The notes under the pieces are model-generated. The model was not told the origin of the DNA and ran no database searches. It worked only from the letters and a program-made list of their open reading frames with translations. Made by a program: the position numbers and the translations under genes. A stretch of DNA of 64,000 bases from Balaenoptera acutorostrata. Taxonomy: Eukaryota > Chordata > Mammalia > Artiodactyla > Balaenopteridae. Below, in pieces: positions 44,301 to 55,789 of this stretch (the first letter of the stretch is position 1; each line of letters opens with the position of its first letter). The stretch is taken from assembly GCF_949987535.1 (NCBI RefSeq), contig NC_080067.1, positions 63,050,405-63,114,404 of the forward strand, written 5' to 3'.

Positions 44301-47240
44301 TTTAAAGTCTGTTACTCATATTGTGGAATTTGGTTTTTTAAAAAGATGTTTCTAATTGGGTTTTTTAAAGAAGAATGGAATTTGGTCACTATTTTACGAT
44401 AGAACCTAAGCTTTTTGTGGTTCTTAGTGTCCTCTGTAAAACTTAGTGTCAAAGTAATCAACTTTGAGGTTTTCCCTTCTAATCTGCTTTATATTACAAG
44501 CCCTTTAGGAAATGGGAACCTGGTGAATATACAATGAATTGTAAAATATTTTAATGTGTAACTTTTTCAACTGTGAAACTATGACTATTGGTTTTTTGAA
44601 GAAAACAGCTGCTGATAAAGTATTTTGTGTAAAGTGTAGTTCTTATTAATTAGGAAAATAATCAATTACTTGATTACAATGTATATACCCTCTTGGATTT
44701 TATTTTAAATGGATTGGTGATTTTCAAATAGGTAAAACACAGTCCATCTGTATTTTTTTTTCCATCAAAAATCTAGTGATTTGGCATTTATTAAAAAAAT
44801 TATGAGCAGCCTATTTTAAAGGCACCATGGAAATTTCACAGTACATAAACTTGGGTTTCTTAATGATTTGTAAATCCATTTAATTCATATCATGACCAAT
44901 AGCTCATGCTTGCCAACTTTTGAAGAAATTTAATTTCCAGCATTATTTTAAAATCAGCAAGTTAACATTTTCTGAATGTTGTAAGTTCCTTTTGTTTCTA
45001 TATCTGCACAAACTGCAGACCTGGGCTGGACCCACACATTCAAAATCCACCTTAAAAATTGATTTTGATGTCCAAGACATCACTAAAATACTTCAGTTTA
45101 AAGACCATATGTGGTGTTATGGATTGTGGTGCTTCTACTATTTACAAACAACTTTCATACTTCAGATGTTTTTGAGAAGAGGGGAATGTGGAGGGAGGGG
45201 GCAGGACAGGAAGGAGTTGCTTGAATGAATTACATCCTTCATATCCATCCTGCTCAGATCGGGCACTAAGAGATGGCTGGAAGTTGTGAGAGTATATTGT
45301 GCATACCATGAGGGAATTAACTCTTCATCAAGGATGGGATTGTGAAGGCTGAACTATATAATTTAGCACTGATAGAATCCTCAGACAATATCAATAATTC
45401 TTGGTGACAGAGAATAATACAGCTGGGCTGTTTTTTAAAATATAAAGACAAACCATTTTTATTTTTTAATTATTACATTAAAAATTGTAAATGTATCTTA
45501 TGTGCCATGGCCTGGGAAGCCTTTTTTCTTTTCTCTTAAAAGTTATTTTCACTTTCTGAAAAGAATATAGTGTTTAGCTCAAGATAACTATGGTCCTGAT
45601 AAAATTGGATGGGTAACTCTACCTCAGAAGGTTAATAAGGAAAAAAAAATAGATGAGTCAAAAATTCAGTACTTCCAGCTCTGATACGACAGAAATTTGC
45701 AGGGCACTGTATTTTAGATTTATAAAGTCAGAGTTGGCATGCCTTGTTTTTAATGGCATTGGAGACATTAAGAAAAAATTTGTGTTAAAATTTAATCATT
45801 GCTCCAACCATTAGGAAAAGGCAGTAGTGCCAGGAGGTTCATGGTACTAGGTTCTTGAATTCGGCATTTGAAATTAGTTTTGTTTTCTTTATTATTAGTG
45901 AAATTGGTGTGTGTATATTTGCAGACATTTCTTTGTATACACAGTGCTTGCTAGCCCTAGTCAAGAGGCATCTTTTATAAAAGGTGTAAACATCAAGGTT
46001 CTAAAATTCAGAAGAGTTTAAAATTGATTAGGAGTTTCCCAAGTTGGGATGTTAGTTTTTAAACAAGCTTATTTCCTTCAAGTACTCCACTTGAGTAAGG
46101 TTTTGCACTTTTTATCAATGCAGCGCCATTCCTTTTGCTTGGTTTTAGGTATGTTCATATTTCAGCCATGCTAGTTAGCATAAAGTGATAGTTACGAGCC
46201 ATAAGAAAATCTTACGACTTAATTTTTACACAACTACACTTAAGAGTTTTAGCAGGGAAGAAAAAAGTAAAATCAGTCCACTGTACATATTAGTGTAGTT
46301 TGGTAGCTGATTTTCACTACCAACAGTAGACTCCAGTCCTCATGTTGGTAAGTATGGGGAGGGTAATGCATTTTGTAAGCATTAAATTAAGTTTATGAAT
46401 CTATCTAAAACATTATTTAATCTCTCACTACAATAATTTTGTGGTTATGCTAAGAGCCATGTATACTTTTAGGTGATTCTTACTTTTGTTAATCCTTCTA
46501 GGATAGCAAGGAGGCAGAAAACCTTCAATGTTTTATTATTTTCTCAGAATATCTTTAATAAGACTAAACTTAATTCTAGTATAAATTTCCAAATGTCACT
46601 ATCCATTGATTTCATAAGAAAAATCCTCTTACCAGATTTATGTTCCTAAGAGTTTTGGACAGCTTGGCCTTCATCTGATTTGGCTATGGAACCAAAGTTT
46701 CAAATGCAGTTAATGGTTTCAATGTGACTCAGTCCTCAGACTTTATTGGATTGAATAAAATCTAAAAGAATGTATGCTTTTAGAACGTAACACTTTAACA
46801 TCTTGGGAATGTGGCACTACCAAAATTAGACTACTGATACATCAAATGTTGACTTTGGAAGCTTCAAAAAGGAGTTCCCATCACCCTCTTTAGCCCGATT
46901 TATTGTAGCAAATCTATTTCACTATATTTTGTCATTCAATGAGTTGGAGTCCTGTGGTATACTGCATTAGTTAGGAGGAAAATGTTTTTAAATGTTCTTT
47001 TAATGATGGCCCAAAAAGTATTTGGCACAGCAAGTGCATGTGTTATTGTACTGAGAATATAGAATAATACAGTGTCACTAAATTTAAGACCTCTCCCCAG
47101 TCTTGCTGTTCCTGGCAAGAAGTTTGGCCTGTGACTGCACTTACTGTTTGTGCTCATCAGAAACTGTCAATGTCTGCTTTACTTTAACTTTGCAGTCTGT
47201 AACGTCACGCTGTTTATTAAAAAAAAATATTACTTTGACT
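41399..47240 (+). other. PIK3CA: PIK3CA long 3'UTR (extent inferred)
   Basis: The sequence after the stop codon is AT-rich and unique, with no SINE, L1 or other recognisable repeat for more than 6 kb, which is exceptional in this window. The human gene has a long 3'UTR of roughly 5.7 kb (from memory), which fits. Candidate poly(A) signals are AATAAA at 41530-41535 (a short form), AATAAA at 46754-46759 and ATTAAA at 47216-47221. I cannot tell which is used, so the end is a guess. There is also a minus-strand acceptor-like structure around 43.75-44.14 kb. Confidence 0.55.
43748..44146 (-). other. Possible minus-strand terminal exon or relic within PIK3CA 3'UTR
   Basis: On the minus strand a long pyrimidine tract (cttttcttcttttctcc) precedes aaaatag, with a candidate exon from 44138. 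A 28-codon open stretch in one frame reads PDEIVEPILSYTTFNDKDGQ and ends in a stop, but a TGA lies just before it. AATAAA on the minus strand is at 43748-43753. The signals are each weak and could be chance in AT-rich DNA. Confidence 0.2.
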
Positions 47241-48261
47241 TGTGTCCAAACAATCCTTAGTGTACTATATGTTAAACAAAAAACTGTGATAATTATATTT
47301 TGCCACTTCTTTTTAATACTTAACAGCAAACCAGTATTGCTAATAATCAAAATTTAGCTGAATTTGAGTTCTTGTCAATAATGACTAAGTATAGTTGACT
47401 AAAAACCTGAAACTATTATGCCTTAAAAGCCAATTTTTCTGTCCCAGCAAAGTGATGAATATTAGAGAAATACCTGTTTAAATATTAACTGACTTCCTTT
47501 AAGCATGAAGAATTATGTGCTTGTATTTTAAGCAGAAATATATGTGTACACATACATGTATGAATGTGTTTGTATGTGTGGACAGACTTTTTCCCAAGTC
47601 AGTTGATGACTAGAACCTAAAAGTGAAGTTCGGCTAGAAGCAAACTGGTTTTGCATTCAGCTATCAAAAACCTTGCAAAAGGTAAGTCTGGGCTTTTCTT
47701 GGACCAGTAATGCACATGGGCATTGATATTTAGTACTTCTAAGCAATTCACAGCAAATAATTGCTAAAATTTTGTTTATCTGCCATATGGTTAGAGTGAC
47801 TGAGTTAACATTGTTGTAAACTGACTTTGTTCTTCAAGCATAATGTCCCTCTTTCCTGAGATGAACCAAGTAGCCACTATATAAATGGAAAATTGTAGTA
47901 TTTGAAACACTTTAGGTTTCACACTTTCATACACTTCAGGTTTCAGACTGTTTTGAATTTTTTAGAAGAAAAATCCAAAGAACTGCATATTGTTAGATGG
48001 GTGTCAAACTTACTAAGAAATGGAATAGATATGTGCCCTTAATTTAAGAAATCTAGAGAATCTCAATTTACAGAATGATTTAAAGTGTGTACGCATACAT
48101 ATATTTTATTACGGGGAAGTCTTTGGCATACAAAATAATTTATTACGACCTTTTAAACAGCATGTTCTGGACCTTAAATGCATATGATATTTAGCCAAGA
48201 GAAGGTGGGGAGGAATCCTTTCCTGCAGCTCCCTACCCCAGCCCCTATACCCAGCTGTCCA
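47241..48261. other. Space between PIK3CA 3' end and L1
   Basis: Unique DNA. A minus-strand AATAAA (48105-48110) is a possible KCNMB3 poly(A) signal. The boundary between the two convergent genes cannot be fixed. Confidence 0.35.
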
Positions 48262-48966
48262 ACAAAAGGTACCAAGACCGAATGAATTTATTTTTAATAA
48301 GAATTGTGTATACTTAAGGTTTACAATATGATGATTTGATATACGTATACATAGTGAAATGATTGCTACAGTCAAGCCAATTAACGTATCATCTCCTCAC
48401 ATAGTTACCTTTTGTGTGTGTGCGTGATGAGAGCACCTAAACTCTATTCTCTTAGCAAATTTCCAGTATTCAATACAGTATTATTAACTATAGTCATCAT
48501 GCTGTAAATTAGATCTCGACATTTATTCATCTTGTAACAAAGTTTGTACCCTTTAACCAACATCTCCCCAATTTCCCCCACCTCCCCACCCCTGGTAACC
48601 AGCATTCTGCTCTCTGCTTTCTATGTATTTGACTTTTTTAGATTCTACATATAAGTGAAATGCAGTTTTTTCCTTTCTGTGTCTGAATTATTTTACTTAG
48701 CACAATGCCCTCCAGGTTCATCCATGTTGTTACAAATGGCAGGATCTCCTTTTTTTTAAGGCTGAAAAATATTCCATTGCGTGTATTTATACACACATTT
48801 TATATATATATATATATAACAATTTATTCATCTGTTGATGGACACTTAGGTTGTTTCCATATCTTGGCTGTTGTGAATAGAGCTGCAGTGAACATGGGAA
48901 TGCAGATATTTCTTGGAGGTACTGATTTCATTTCCTTTGGGTATATACCCAGAAGAGGGATAAGGC
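48262..48966 (-). mobile_element. Older L1 3' region
   Basis: Minus-strand L1 of about 700 bp, recognised by 'ccaggttcatccatgttgtt', 'ttcatctgttgatggacac' and 'gggtatatacccag'. A short TA repeat lies inside it. It is likely within the KCNMB3 3'UTR or the space between the two convergent genes. Confidence 0.85.
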
Positions 48967-49007
48967 TGACTGAAAACTGAAACTTAGCAAAAGTTTTGTT
49001 ACCTACT

Positions 49008-49225
49008 AACATTTTTGAGCACCTCTACTACGTACCAGAAACTAAGCTAGGTGTTTTACATACTCTTCCTTGTTTCTTCCCTAAAAATAACCTCATGAAA
49101 GAAGAGATCATCCCCCATTTTATAGATAAGAGTGGCTCAAACTGTTCAGCTGAGTTGCCCAAGGATACATATCTGAAAAGTTGTAATTATGGCCTACAAA
49201 TGCAAAAAAATGGTACTCTGAGATA
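49008..49225 (-). repeat. MIR SINE in KCNMB3 3' region
   Basis: Reverse MIR: 'gagcacctctactacgtacc', 'catcccccattttatagata' and 'gttgcccaaggatacat'. Confidence 0.72.
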
Positions 49226-50378
49226 GATACATGTTCTCTCCACTATTCCACACTAGAAAGAGGAGAAAACACCAAAATTGTTCACTGCTGGTGAAGTCAA
49301 TAGTGCTCTATTATTCAGTTTATTTAATAATGTGTGACTTGCACTTATTTGCTAAAAGGAATTAAATTGGCTTAGAGTCAAAGTTTCTGTTTTGATTACA
49401 TCTACGTATAAAAGTTGTTTCAAAAGTCATTCTATTGTCCATGATGTACAATTTTTTTAGTAAAATTGTAAAGATACTTTGAGGAACACTGGTTTCAGAA
49501 CGAACTCTGTTTTCAACTCATATTCAGCTTAACCTGGAAAGCACTTGTTGGGAGAGTCTTGTGACAGTATTTAATAACCATGGTTGATTCATTAATTAAA
49601 GTACGGACAATTGTTGACTATCCATGTGGGACTTCTTTGTGATGTGGATTACCTGAGGTGAATGTTAAATTCCATCCAGTACAGCTTCTCCCTACTTCAT
49701 AACACATTTCTAGCTATCTCTCCCACTCCCTCCAGAATGTACACGAAGAACAAAATGCGCTTACGGAAAGCATAATGAGAAAAACTTGTCGCTCAAAGAA
49801 AAATCACATGGTACACGGCAAGGTTAAGTACAAATAAGGCTAAGCTTAGTGAATTTCCTAGGCAGCGGCTTTCCTCCTTTCTCATGGATGGTGAGGTAAA
49901 ACAGTAGGTCCACATTTTCTGAAATTATCAGATTATTATCTTCCTACAGTGAATGAACTGCTCTTCACTAAGACTTCTTTGAGAAATGTTTTAATGTGAA
50001 CTATGTTGCATAGAACTAGACTGGCTGTTCCGTGCTCAGTAGGTTAGAAACCCTCATCGTTTATTTCCACGATGACGAGTTCTAGCTAGAGCTGATACTA
50101 GAGGAAGCACAGTGACTGCGAGCTCAGTTTGCCCTGTGGAAACAAAGAGTGCTTCCCTGGCTGACGTGAAGAGATTTGGAGTAAAAAAAACATAGTGAAT
50201 TTATATGTATTTATAGAATAAATAAATACATAATGAGACTTCTTAATGAGATTTGTCTTTCCCACATGAAATGTCATACCTTGCTTCTACATGGTTAGTT
50301 TGCAAGCAGGCATAATTAGGTCCTCAAGTGCAGAAATTGCAGGTATCTGAAGGCCCGGACTTTAATTTGGCCACCAGC
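49226..50378 (-). other. Former KCNMB3 3'UTR region
   Basis: Unique DNA directly downstream of the KCNMB3 TAA. No ORF or repeat was recognised. Confidence 0.5.
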
Positions 50379-51075
50379 TTAAGAGTTCTCTGCTCCTTCC
50401 TTTGCTCCTCCCAGCACGCCACAGTCTGAATTGCTGCGGTGCCATGTAAGGAACTTTGTCACTTGCCTCGTCTCTGAGCGCAGTGCTGTATTCTTCACAT
50501 CAGAGGGACGGGCATTGTGTTAATCTCACCATGCCAACTGTCAGGGCGCCATCTATCAGACATGAAGGCCAAAATAAACCGTGGAAGATAACCATTTGGT
50601 CATGTTTTGTTTTTTTTTTTAATTTTTTATTTATTTATTTATTTTTATATTTATGGCTGTGTTGGGTCTTCGTTTCTGTGCGAGGGCTTTCTCCAGTTGC
50701 GGCAAGTGGGGGCCAATCTTCATCGCGGTGCGCGGGCCTCTCACCATCGCGGCCTCTCTTGCTGCGGAGCACAGGCTCCAGACACGCAGGCTCAGTAATT
50801 GTGGCTCACGGGCTTAGTTGCTCCGCGGCATGTGGGATCTTCCCAGACCAGGGCTCGAACCCGTGTGCCCTACATTGGCAGGCAGATTCTCAACCACTGC
50901 ACCACCAGGGAAGCCCTGGTCATGTTTTTTATGAGAATGACGTCTTCGGATTGGCTGTCTGGAGTGTGGAAGCATGAAAAGGGGGTCCCATTTGGTGATC
51001 AAAGAATTCCTCTATGTTCAGAGCACTGTCGAGCAAATCATTTCTATCCCAGTGGCACTTAGGTGTATAGGAGCA
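50379..51075 (-). pseudogene. KCNMB3: KCNMB3 last coding exon, split by a SINE
   Basis: Acceptor attcctag at 51076-51077. The 5' part (51075-50917) matches CSYTPKCHWDRNDLLDSALN followed by EEFFDH, then one base is missing relative to the human codons for His-Lys-Asn-Gly and the frame breaks. A CHR SINE occupies 50609-50916. The 3' part (50608-50379) resumes at the codons for Asp-Gln-Met and covers the second membrane segment region (GALTVGMVRLTQ), a TGA where human has Leu, and the C-terminal TAA at 50379-50381. Excluding the insert and one duplicated target copy, about 377 nt remain against 381 expected. Confidence 0.9.
50609..50916 (-). mobile_element. CHR-type SINE inserted in KCNMB3 last exon
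   Basis: A full SINE with its A/T-rich tail at the left and tRNA-like head at the right, so it lies in the same orientation as KCNMB3. It is flanked by the perfect 12-bp duplication tggtcatgtttt (50597-50608 and 50917-50928), which is itself KCNMB3 coding sequence. This shows a retroposition event after the exon existed. Confidence 0.95.
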
Positions 51076-51897
51076 CTAGGAATATGGAGGAGGGAGAAAG
51101 GTGAGGGCACTGTCTCCGAAAACAAGTGCTTAAACAAAAGTTTAAATTCTGAAATCGCTTTAGACTGAAGCTGTGAGGAGTTTTAATCTCAGAAGGTGAC
51201 GAAACCTATTACATAGCTCATGGAGAAGGGTTGCCAGGAGGTCAAATAGTGAAATGGCCATTTCTGAGCACTAAACAGGATGTGGGAATAAAGACATTGA
51301 GGTTTATCGCCATATCCACTAAGCACTCACGACACTGTGCCAAGGGCCCACAAAACTGTTTGAGACCTTAAAGATTATTGCATCCAAAATAGAAAACCAA
51401 ACTCGTCAGATTGAAATTAGTGCTTAAGTAAACACAACACTGTAAAATGTCAACTAACCTAATACAACTCAACTTTTATAGTTATGTGAAAATGTATCCT
51501 TTAAATCATATGAACCTGTTCAGTACCCTTTAAAGGATAATCTTTAAATTTCTTTGATAAGAAAAATTACTTGTTTGATTTAAGGTGGACTGTAAGTACA
51601 TTTTAACCTTTTCGATATGATGGGGAATGGGACCTCCAAAAATAAGAGTTATAAATAACTCTGTTCATTGGCCCAGTCTTTAAATTCCAGACACCAATGT
51701 GACCTCTCTTTTCTATATACCCCATTTTTCCTCCAAGAATGCTTTTAGCTTCATTTATCCTGATTGGGTCATTGTCACAATGTTCACTGGAAGAAAACAG
51801 ATTTATCTAGAGGTGGCTACTGCACCTTGCTAGGGACAGTCTGCCATGGAAAAGTTGCCGTAATTAGAACTGTTTCACTGCATGAACTTTACACTAC
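51076..51897 (-). other. KCNMB3: KCNMB3 last intron
   Basis: An 822-bp intron with GT (gtagtg) and AG (attcctag) ends. No repeat was recognised. Confidence 0.7.
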
Positions 51898-52095
51898 CTT
51901 GGAATTTATCTGGACAGCCTCTTCATTATAATGTGGGAGCACTTTCTGACCTGAAGGGTCGAGGTTCACAAACACCTGCAGACACGGGTACTTGCCCTGA
52001 CATCGGCAGTCCACACCACAGGTGAAAGACAGTCCATCCAGTCGTCCAAGATGTGCGTATGGATGATAGTGCAGTTAGATTCTTCTCTCTGGGTG
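51898..52095 (-). pseudogene. KCNMB3: KCNMB3 extracellular-loop exon with 1-nt frameshift
   Basis: Acceptor attgaag; donor TCCAAG/gtagtg. It opens in the correct phase as TQREESNCTIIHTHILDDWM, then loses one base after the codons for Asp-Cys. In the shifted frame the rest resumes perfect homology: FTCGVDCRCQGKYPCLQVFV and later HYNEEAVQINSK. Read without correction, the frame meets TGA at 51966-51968, about 43 codons into the exon. Conserved cysteines are otherwise kept, so the loss looks recent relative to divergence. Confidence 0.9.
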
Positions 52096-52316
52096 CTTCA
52101 ATTTGGAAAAAAATAAATGATTTTCACCCCTAGAAAATTTAGTCCAATATTTCTAATGTGGTAACCCAAGGCATCTATTTCAAAGCAATGTAGGATGATT
52201 ACAGAAGGCATCTAATGATTTGGGAGCATGGAGAACCTTGCAATAGGACAAACAGCAGCAAAGTGCCAACTTCCATCTCAATTATGACCCTCCTTGCATA
52301 TTTCTCACTATAGATC

Positions 52317-52500
52317 AATGGTTTTCAAACTTCAGAATCACCTGAGTGGGTTTCTTAGAATGAAGAATTTGTTAAAACGTGGGCTCTATGACTTCACTCC
52401 CAGGGATTCGGGTTCAGTTGATCCAAGTTGAGGCCCAGGAATCTGTATATTTAATAGTATTTAAGTTGCAGGTATTTGGAGAACCACACTTTGAGCAATA
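52317..52500 (-). mobile_element. MER5A-like hAT-Charlie element, KCNMB3 intron
   Basis: 'atggttttcaaacttcagaa', 'tcacctgagtgg' and 'agaaccacactttgagcaat' match a MER5A-type element (from memory). Orientation is tentative. Confidence 0.65.
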
Positions 52501-52744
52501 TTATCCTAAATACCATAACCACAAAGATTCACACTCAGAAATCTTATCTCTCCTGCCTCATCATCTCAAGATGCACCCACTGGCTTGTCCTGGTGAAAAC
52601 GTGCCTTTGGAAGGAGTCCAACCACAGGGCTCTTAGACAACATAGCCTCCGAAAGCTGTGGTAACAAGGTACAATTCCACTCTACTTCCAAAGAGGCAAA
52701 TGCAAATCATATGGGGAATCTCTCATTAAAAAACTTGCCATGTT

Positions 52745-53060
52745 TTTACTATTAGTAATTTCCTTAAGGTCAAGAACTATATCCTATTCGTCTTTATGTT
52801 CCTCAAAGCATAAAGCACAATGCCTCTCACACAGTAGAGGCTCAATACGTGTTGTACTGAATTAAATTTTACTTGGAAAACATTCCTTGAGAATTTGCAC
52901 ATGCACTGCATATACAGGATGTCACAGGGGCAGTGAGACGGGGTAGACAAAATTCCTGCCCGTGAAGACTTTGCAGTGGTGTTGAAGAGAAAGGACACTT
53001 GGGTATAAAATAGTTAGAGAACAGGTCCAAGATAAAGTAAACGAGAGTGAGAGGAAAGGC
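52745..53060. repeat. L2 fragments in KCNMB3 intron
   Basis: 52745-52862 resembles an L2 3' end (aaggtcaagaac, agcacaatgcctctcacaca, gaggctcaatacg). 52900-53060 resembles reverse L2 (caaaattcctgcccgtgaag). Confidence 0.5.
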
Positions 53061-54799
53061 TCTGATTGAATGCACAGGTCCACCTCCTCATGTATCCTCA
53101 CACTCACATCTAGGTGAGTCTTTGTGTTTATTTCCCTGTGCCTTAAACACAAGAAGTTAGATTAGCAAATTCTAAAGCCAGAATGTTTGAAAAGCATTGT
53201 TTAGCTAGGTTCAGACTGCACTCTCATTAAGATCTTGGACTGTATGTAATCATTTTTCTTTATTAACACAACAAACCCGTGACACACGGTGCATTTTAAC
53301 ATGATCTCAAGGCCCAGGGCATAAAAAAAAAAATCACTAGATATGGCCTTAGAAGAATAAAATACTGGGCAAGTGAAAATACAAAAATGGAAAATAAGGT
53401 CCTTTCACAGGTTTAGCACTGACCTGATTTTCACAAAATTAATTTCTCTACTTATTTAGACCAGGCATCTTAAAGTATTTAGAGTTGTCTGCCTTTCTGT
53501 GTTAGAACTTAAAACTCTCTAAATCCTAACCAAGTGCCAAACAGAGTTTGATTTGAACCTTCCTTGAAGATTTCAGGAAGCTCCAATATAGAGAGTGGGA
53601 TATTCTTTCCTATGTACAAGGGCCAGGCCAGAGGCTTTCAGGTAGAACCAGGAATGTATTTGAGGCTGAAACATTCAGCATGTTCTTTCAATAGTATTGT
53701 GCGTCTATTTGTCTACAAATAGACAAATTCCATCGTTTGATTGAGAAATGAGGGTATAAGGGAGTGGGGATAGGTATGAGCTACCCAAGCCTCTCAACTT
53801 TTATGAAGCAAAACTTTCATCTCTTATGAAGCAAAACTATTCTCTGGTGGCACAAGATCACAAGGCAAGAGAGATGAGAACTCACCACTCTTAAACATTC
53901 CCTTAATTACTTCCAGCAAACTATTTCCAGAAATGCTTAGAAAAGTAAGTTTTAAATATGAGTAACAGTTTGGTACTAGCTTACGGAAGGTAACTTCAAA
54001 CCATCTCCCAAATATATCACATATCACATTTAAAAAAAATAATCTGACCTGCACACACATGCACACACTCACACATTTATTGAACTTATGTAGATGTATA
54101 TAATGCAGATATAGATATATAGATGGAAAATGGAGTAACAGGAAAAGGAAGGTAGAAAGCTAGAATGAAGGCAAGAGTGAGGTACAAACATGTAGCCTCC
54201 AGACCATAAGATCCCCTATAGTTATAAAAGCTGGGCCACAAATTTGGCTCTGAGCTTCCTAGCAGCCAAAGCAATGAAGGAAACACAACCAGATAAAAGA
54301 TTCCTGGTGTCCACTGAATAAAAGCAAACTGGTTGATCAGCAGCAGAACAGATTCTCCTGCTGCTAATATCAGAGAGACAATTCCCCTGGAATCCTTCTA
54401 ATGGTGGCACTGGGTGCTATAGTGGAGGATAACCTCCATATTACTGCCCTAACAATGGTAACCCAGGAGTGGTGGGAGATGAATCTGATATCAGAATAAC
54501 AAAAGCAGGCCACACAGTTCCTTTTCTATAACCCTTTTTCTTCACTGAACTCCTAGGCCTCCCTCCCTCTTCCCGTATCCCCGGGCCTTCCGTTGCTCTA
54601 TTGGCTAGCCAAAGGGGAGGTATACCTTGCTTACCCCCTACCCAGTGCCGCCCTCCTCCAAAGTACCCCATGTTGTGTGAGCCAGTCTCCAAAATTAAAC
54701 AGCTCCTCTACAGCCCTAATCAACACTCCCATCCTCCTCACTGCAGCAAACTTCAGTTAAGTATCAGGAGGCAAGCAGCCTTATATCAGAATGAATAGG
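53061..54799 (-). other. KCNMB3 intron, unique part
   Basis: Mostly unique. It holds a perfect 10-bp inverted repeat gtctatttgt/acaaatagac with a 2-nt loop at 53703-53724, and a 15-bp unit ttatgaagcaaaact repeated 24 bp apart at 53800 and 53824. Confidence 0.55.
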
Positions 54800-54990
54800 C
54801 AGTTTCTTTACTGGCTATATGACCTTGGGTATTCTACTTGGCCTTTCTGAGCCTCAGCTTTCTCATTCATAAAATGAAAGTTAAGTAATAAAATAACGCT
54901 TCCATCATGGACTTGCTATAGGTTTAAATAGGATAAAATATAATATATATTTGACATATAATATGTATTTAATAAATGGTAACTTATTAC
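54800..54990 (+). repeat. MIR SINE in KCNMB3 intron
   Basis: Forward MIR: 'ggctatatgaccttgggtat', 'gagcctcagctttctcattc' and 'ataaaatgaaagttaag'. A second short reverse MIR piece (ttattgagcaactactatgt) follows at 55033-55052. Confidence 0.72.
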
Positions 54991-55389
54991 ATGTATTTAC
55001 TAAGGAAACTACTTAAAAGGAAGAAAACTAATATTTATTGAGCAACTACTATGTGCCAGGTAGATATTATCAAACTCAAAAAACTTCTGTTATGCTCATG
55101 CAAAAGCTCATGCTCATCCCCTTCCCTGTGATATCTACATGTTAAAGAAAGACTTTACTACCTACAGAAATATCTAATATGTGGACCATTGTTGAAAGAA
55201 TTTTGAGGTTGGAGGAGGGGAGCGGCAAAGGAGTATCTTCCGCTTTCCTACCACCTCTTCCTCCACACTCAGCACTGAGAGAGGAACAGGGATTCTGGAG
55301 AAACCAAAGCCAGCCTCCCCTCCCCTCCTCTACCACTGTGCTTGCACCTGATTTGAACTGGAAATTCTAGGTCTCTCTGTGTTTCTTAC

Positions 55390-55581
55390 CTGAGCATGAA
55401 GGGCTTTAGAATGGTTATTCCAAGCAAGAAGAACATTAGGACAGAGAAGCCTATCATTGCAAACCCTAGCAGCATGGCTCGGTCCTCTGCACCACTGGAT
55501 GGCAGCTTCCTGTGCACATCTGGCGGGTCTCCGTCATTGTGGTCTATGTTTCTCTTCCTCCCTGAGGTAGAAAAGGCTGTC
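55390..55581 (-). pseudogene. KCNMB3: KCNMB3 exon with first membrane segment
   Basis: This 192-nt minus-strand exon has acceptor cacaaag and donor CTCAG/gtaaga. It reads RTAFSTSGRKRNIDHNDGDP, then KLPSSGAEDRAMLLGFAMIG and FSVLMFFLLGITILKPFML, an uninterrupted first transmembrane helix. It is clearly homologous to human beta-3 (RTAFPASGKKRETDYSDGDP in memory). No disabling change was seen in this exon. Confidence 0.92.
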
Positions 55582-55637
55582 CTTTGTGGGAAGAGGGAAG
55601 GAGATATTTCAGTAAGCTCATAAAGAATTGGGAACAG

Positions 55638-55745
55638 TGGTGATTATTCTGTAGAATATAGAAATATTGAATCACTATGTTGTGCACCTGGAACTAGCAT
55701 AGTGTTGTAGGTCAATTATACTTCAATTTTAAAAATTAAGCAAAT
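55638..55745 (+). mobile_element. L1 3'-end fragment
   Basis: Short L1 3'UTR remnant ('tcactatgttgtgcacctgg' and 'ggtcaattatacttcaat'), just upstream in minus sense of the KCNMB3 first-membrane-segment exon. Confidence 0.75.
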
Positions 55746-55789
55746 AAACTATTTGTTTTTAAAAGCCTAAGTTTAAATTCTAACATTTC

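Larger units (their letters stand above)
50379..55581 (-). pseudogene. KCNMB3: KCNMB3 (BK channel beta-3 subunit), disabled copy, last three exons
   Basis: In human, KCNMB3 is the convergent neighbour of PIK3CA and encodes an auxiliary subunit that modulates gating of the calcium-activated BK potassium channel. It has two membrane segments joined by a cysteine-rich outer loop. Minus-strand exons at 55390-55581, 51898-52095 and 50379-51075 match its common exons in order, with AG/GT borders. The copy is broken: a 1-nt deletion in the loop exon near 52029, a 1-nt loss and an in-frame TGA in the last exon, and a 308-bp SINE in the coding part of the last exon. No first exon was found within the window. 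This is a unitary pseudogene because exon structure is retained. An intact shorter isoform cannot be excluded but would lack the second membrane segment. Confidence 0.9.
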
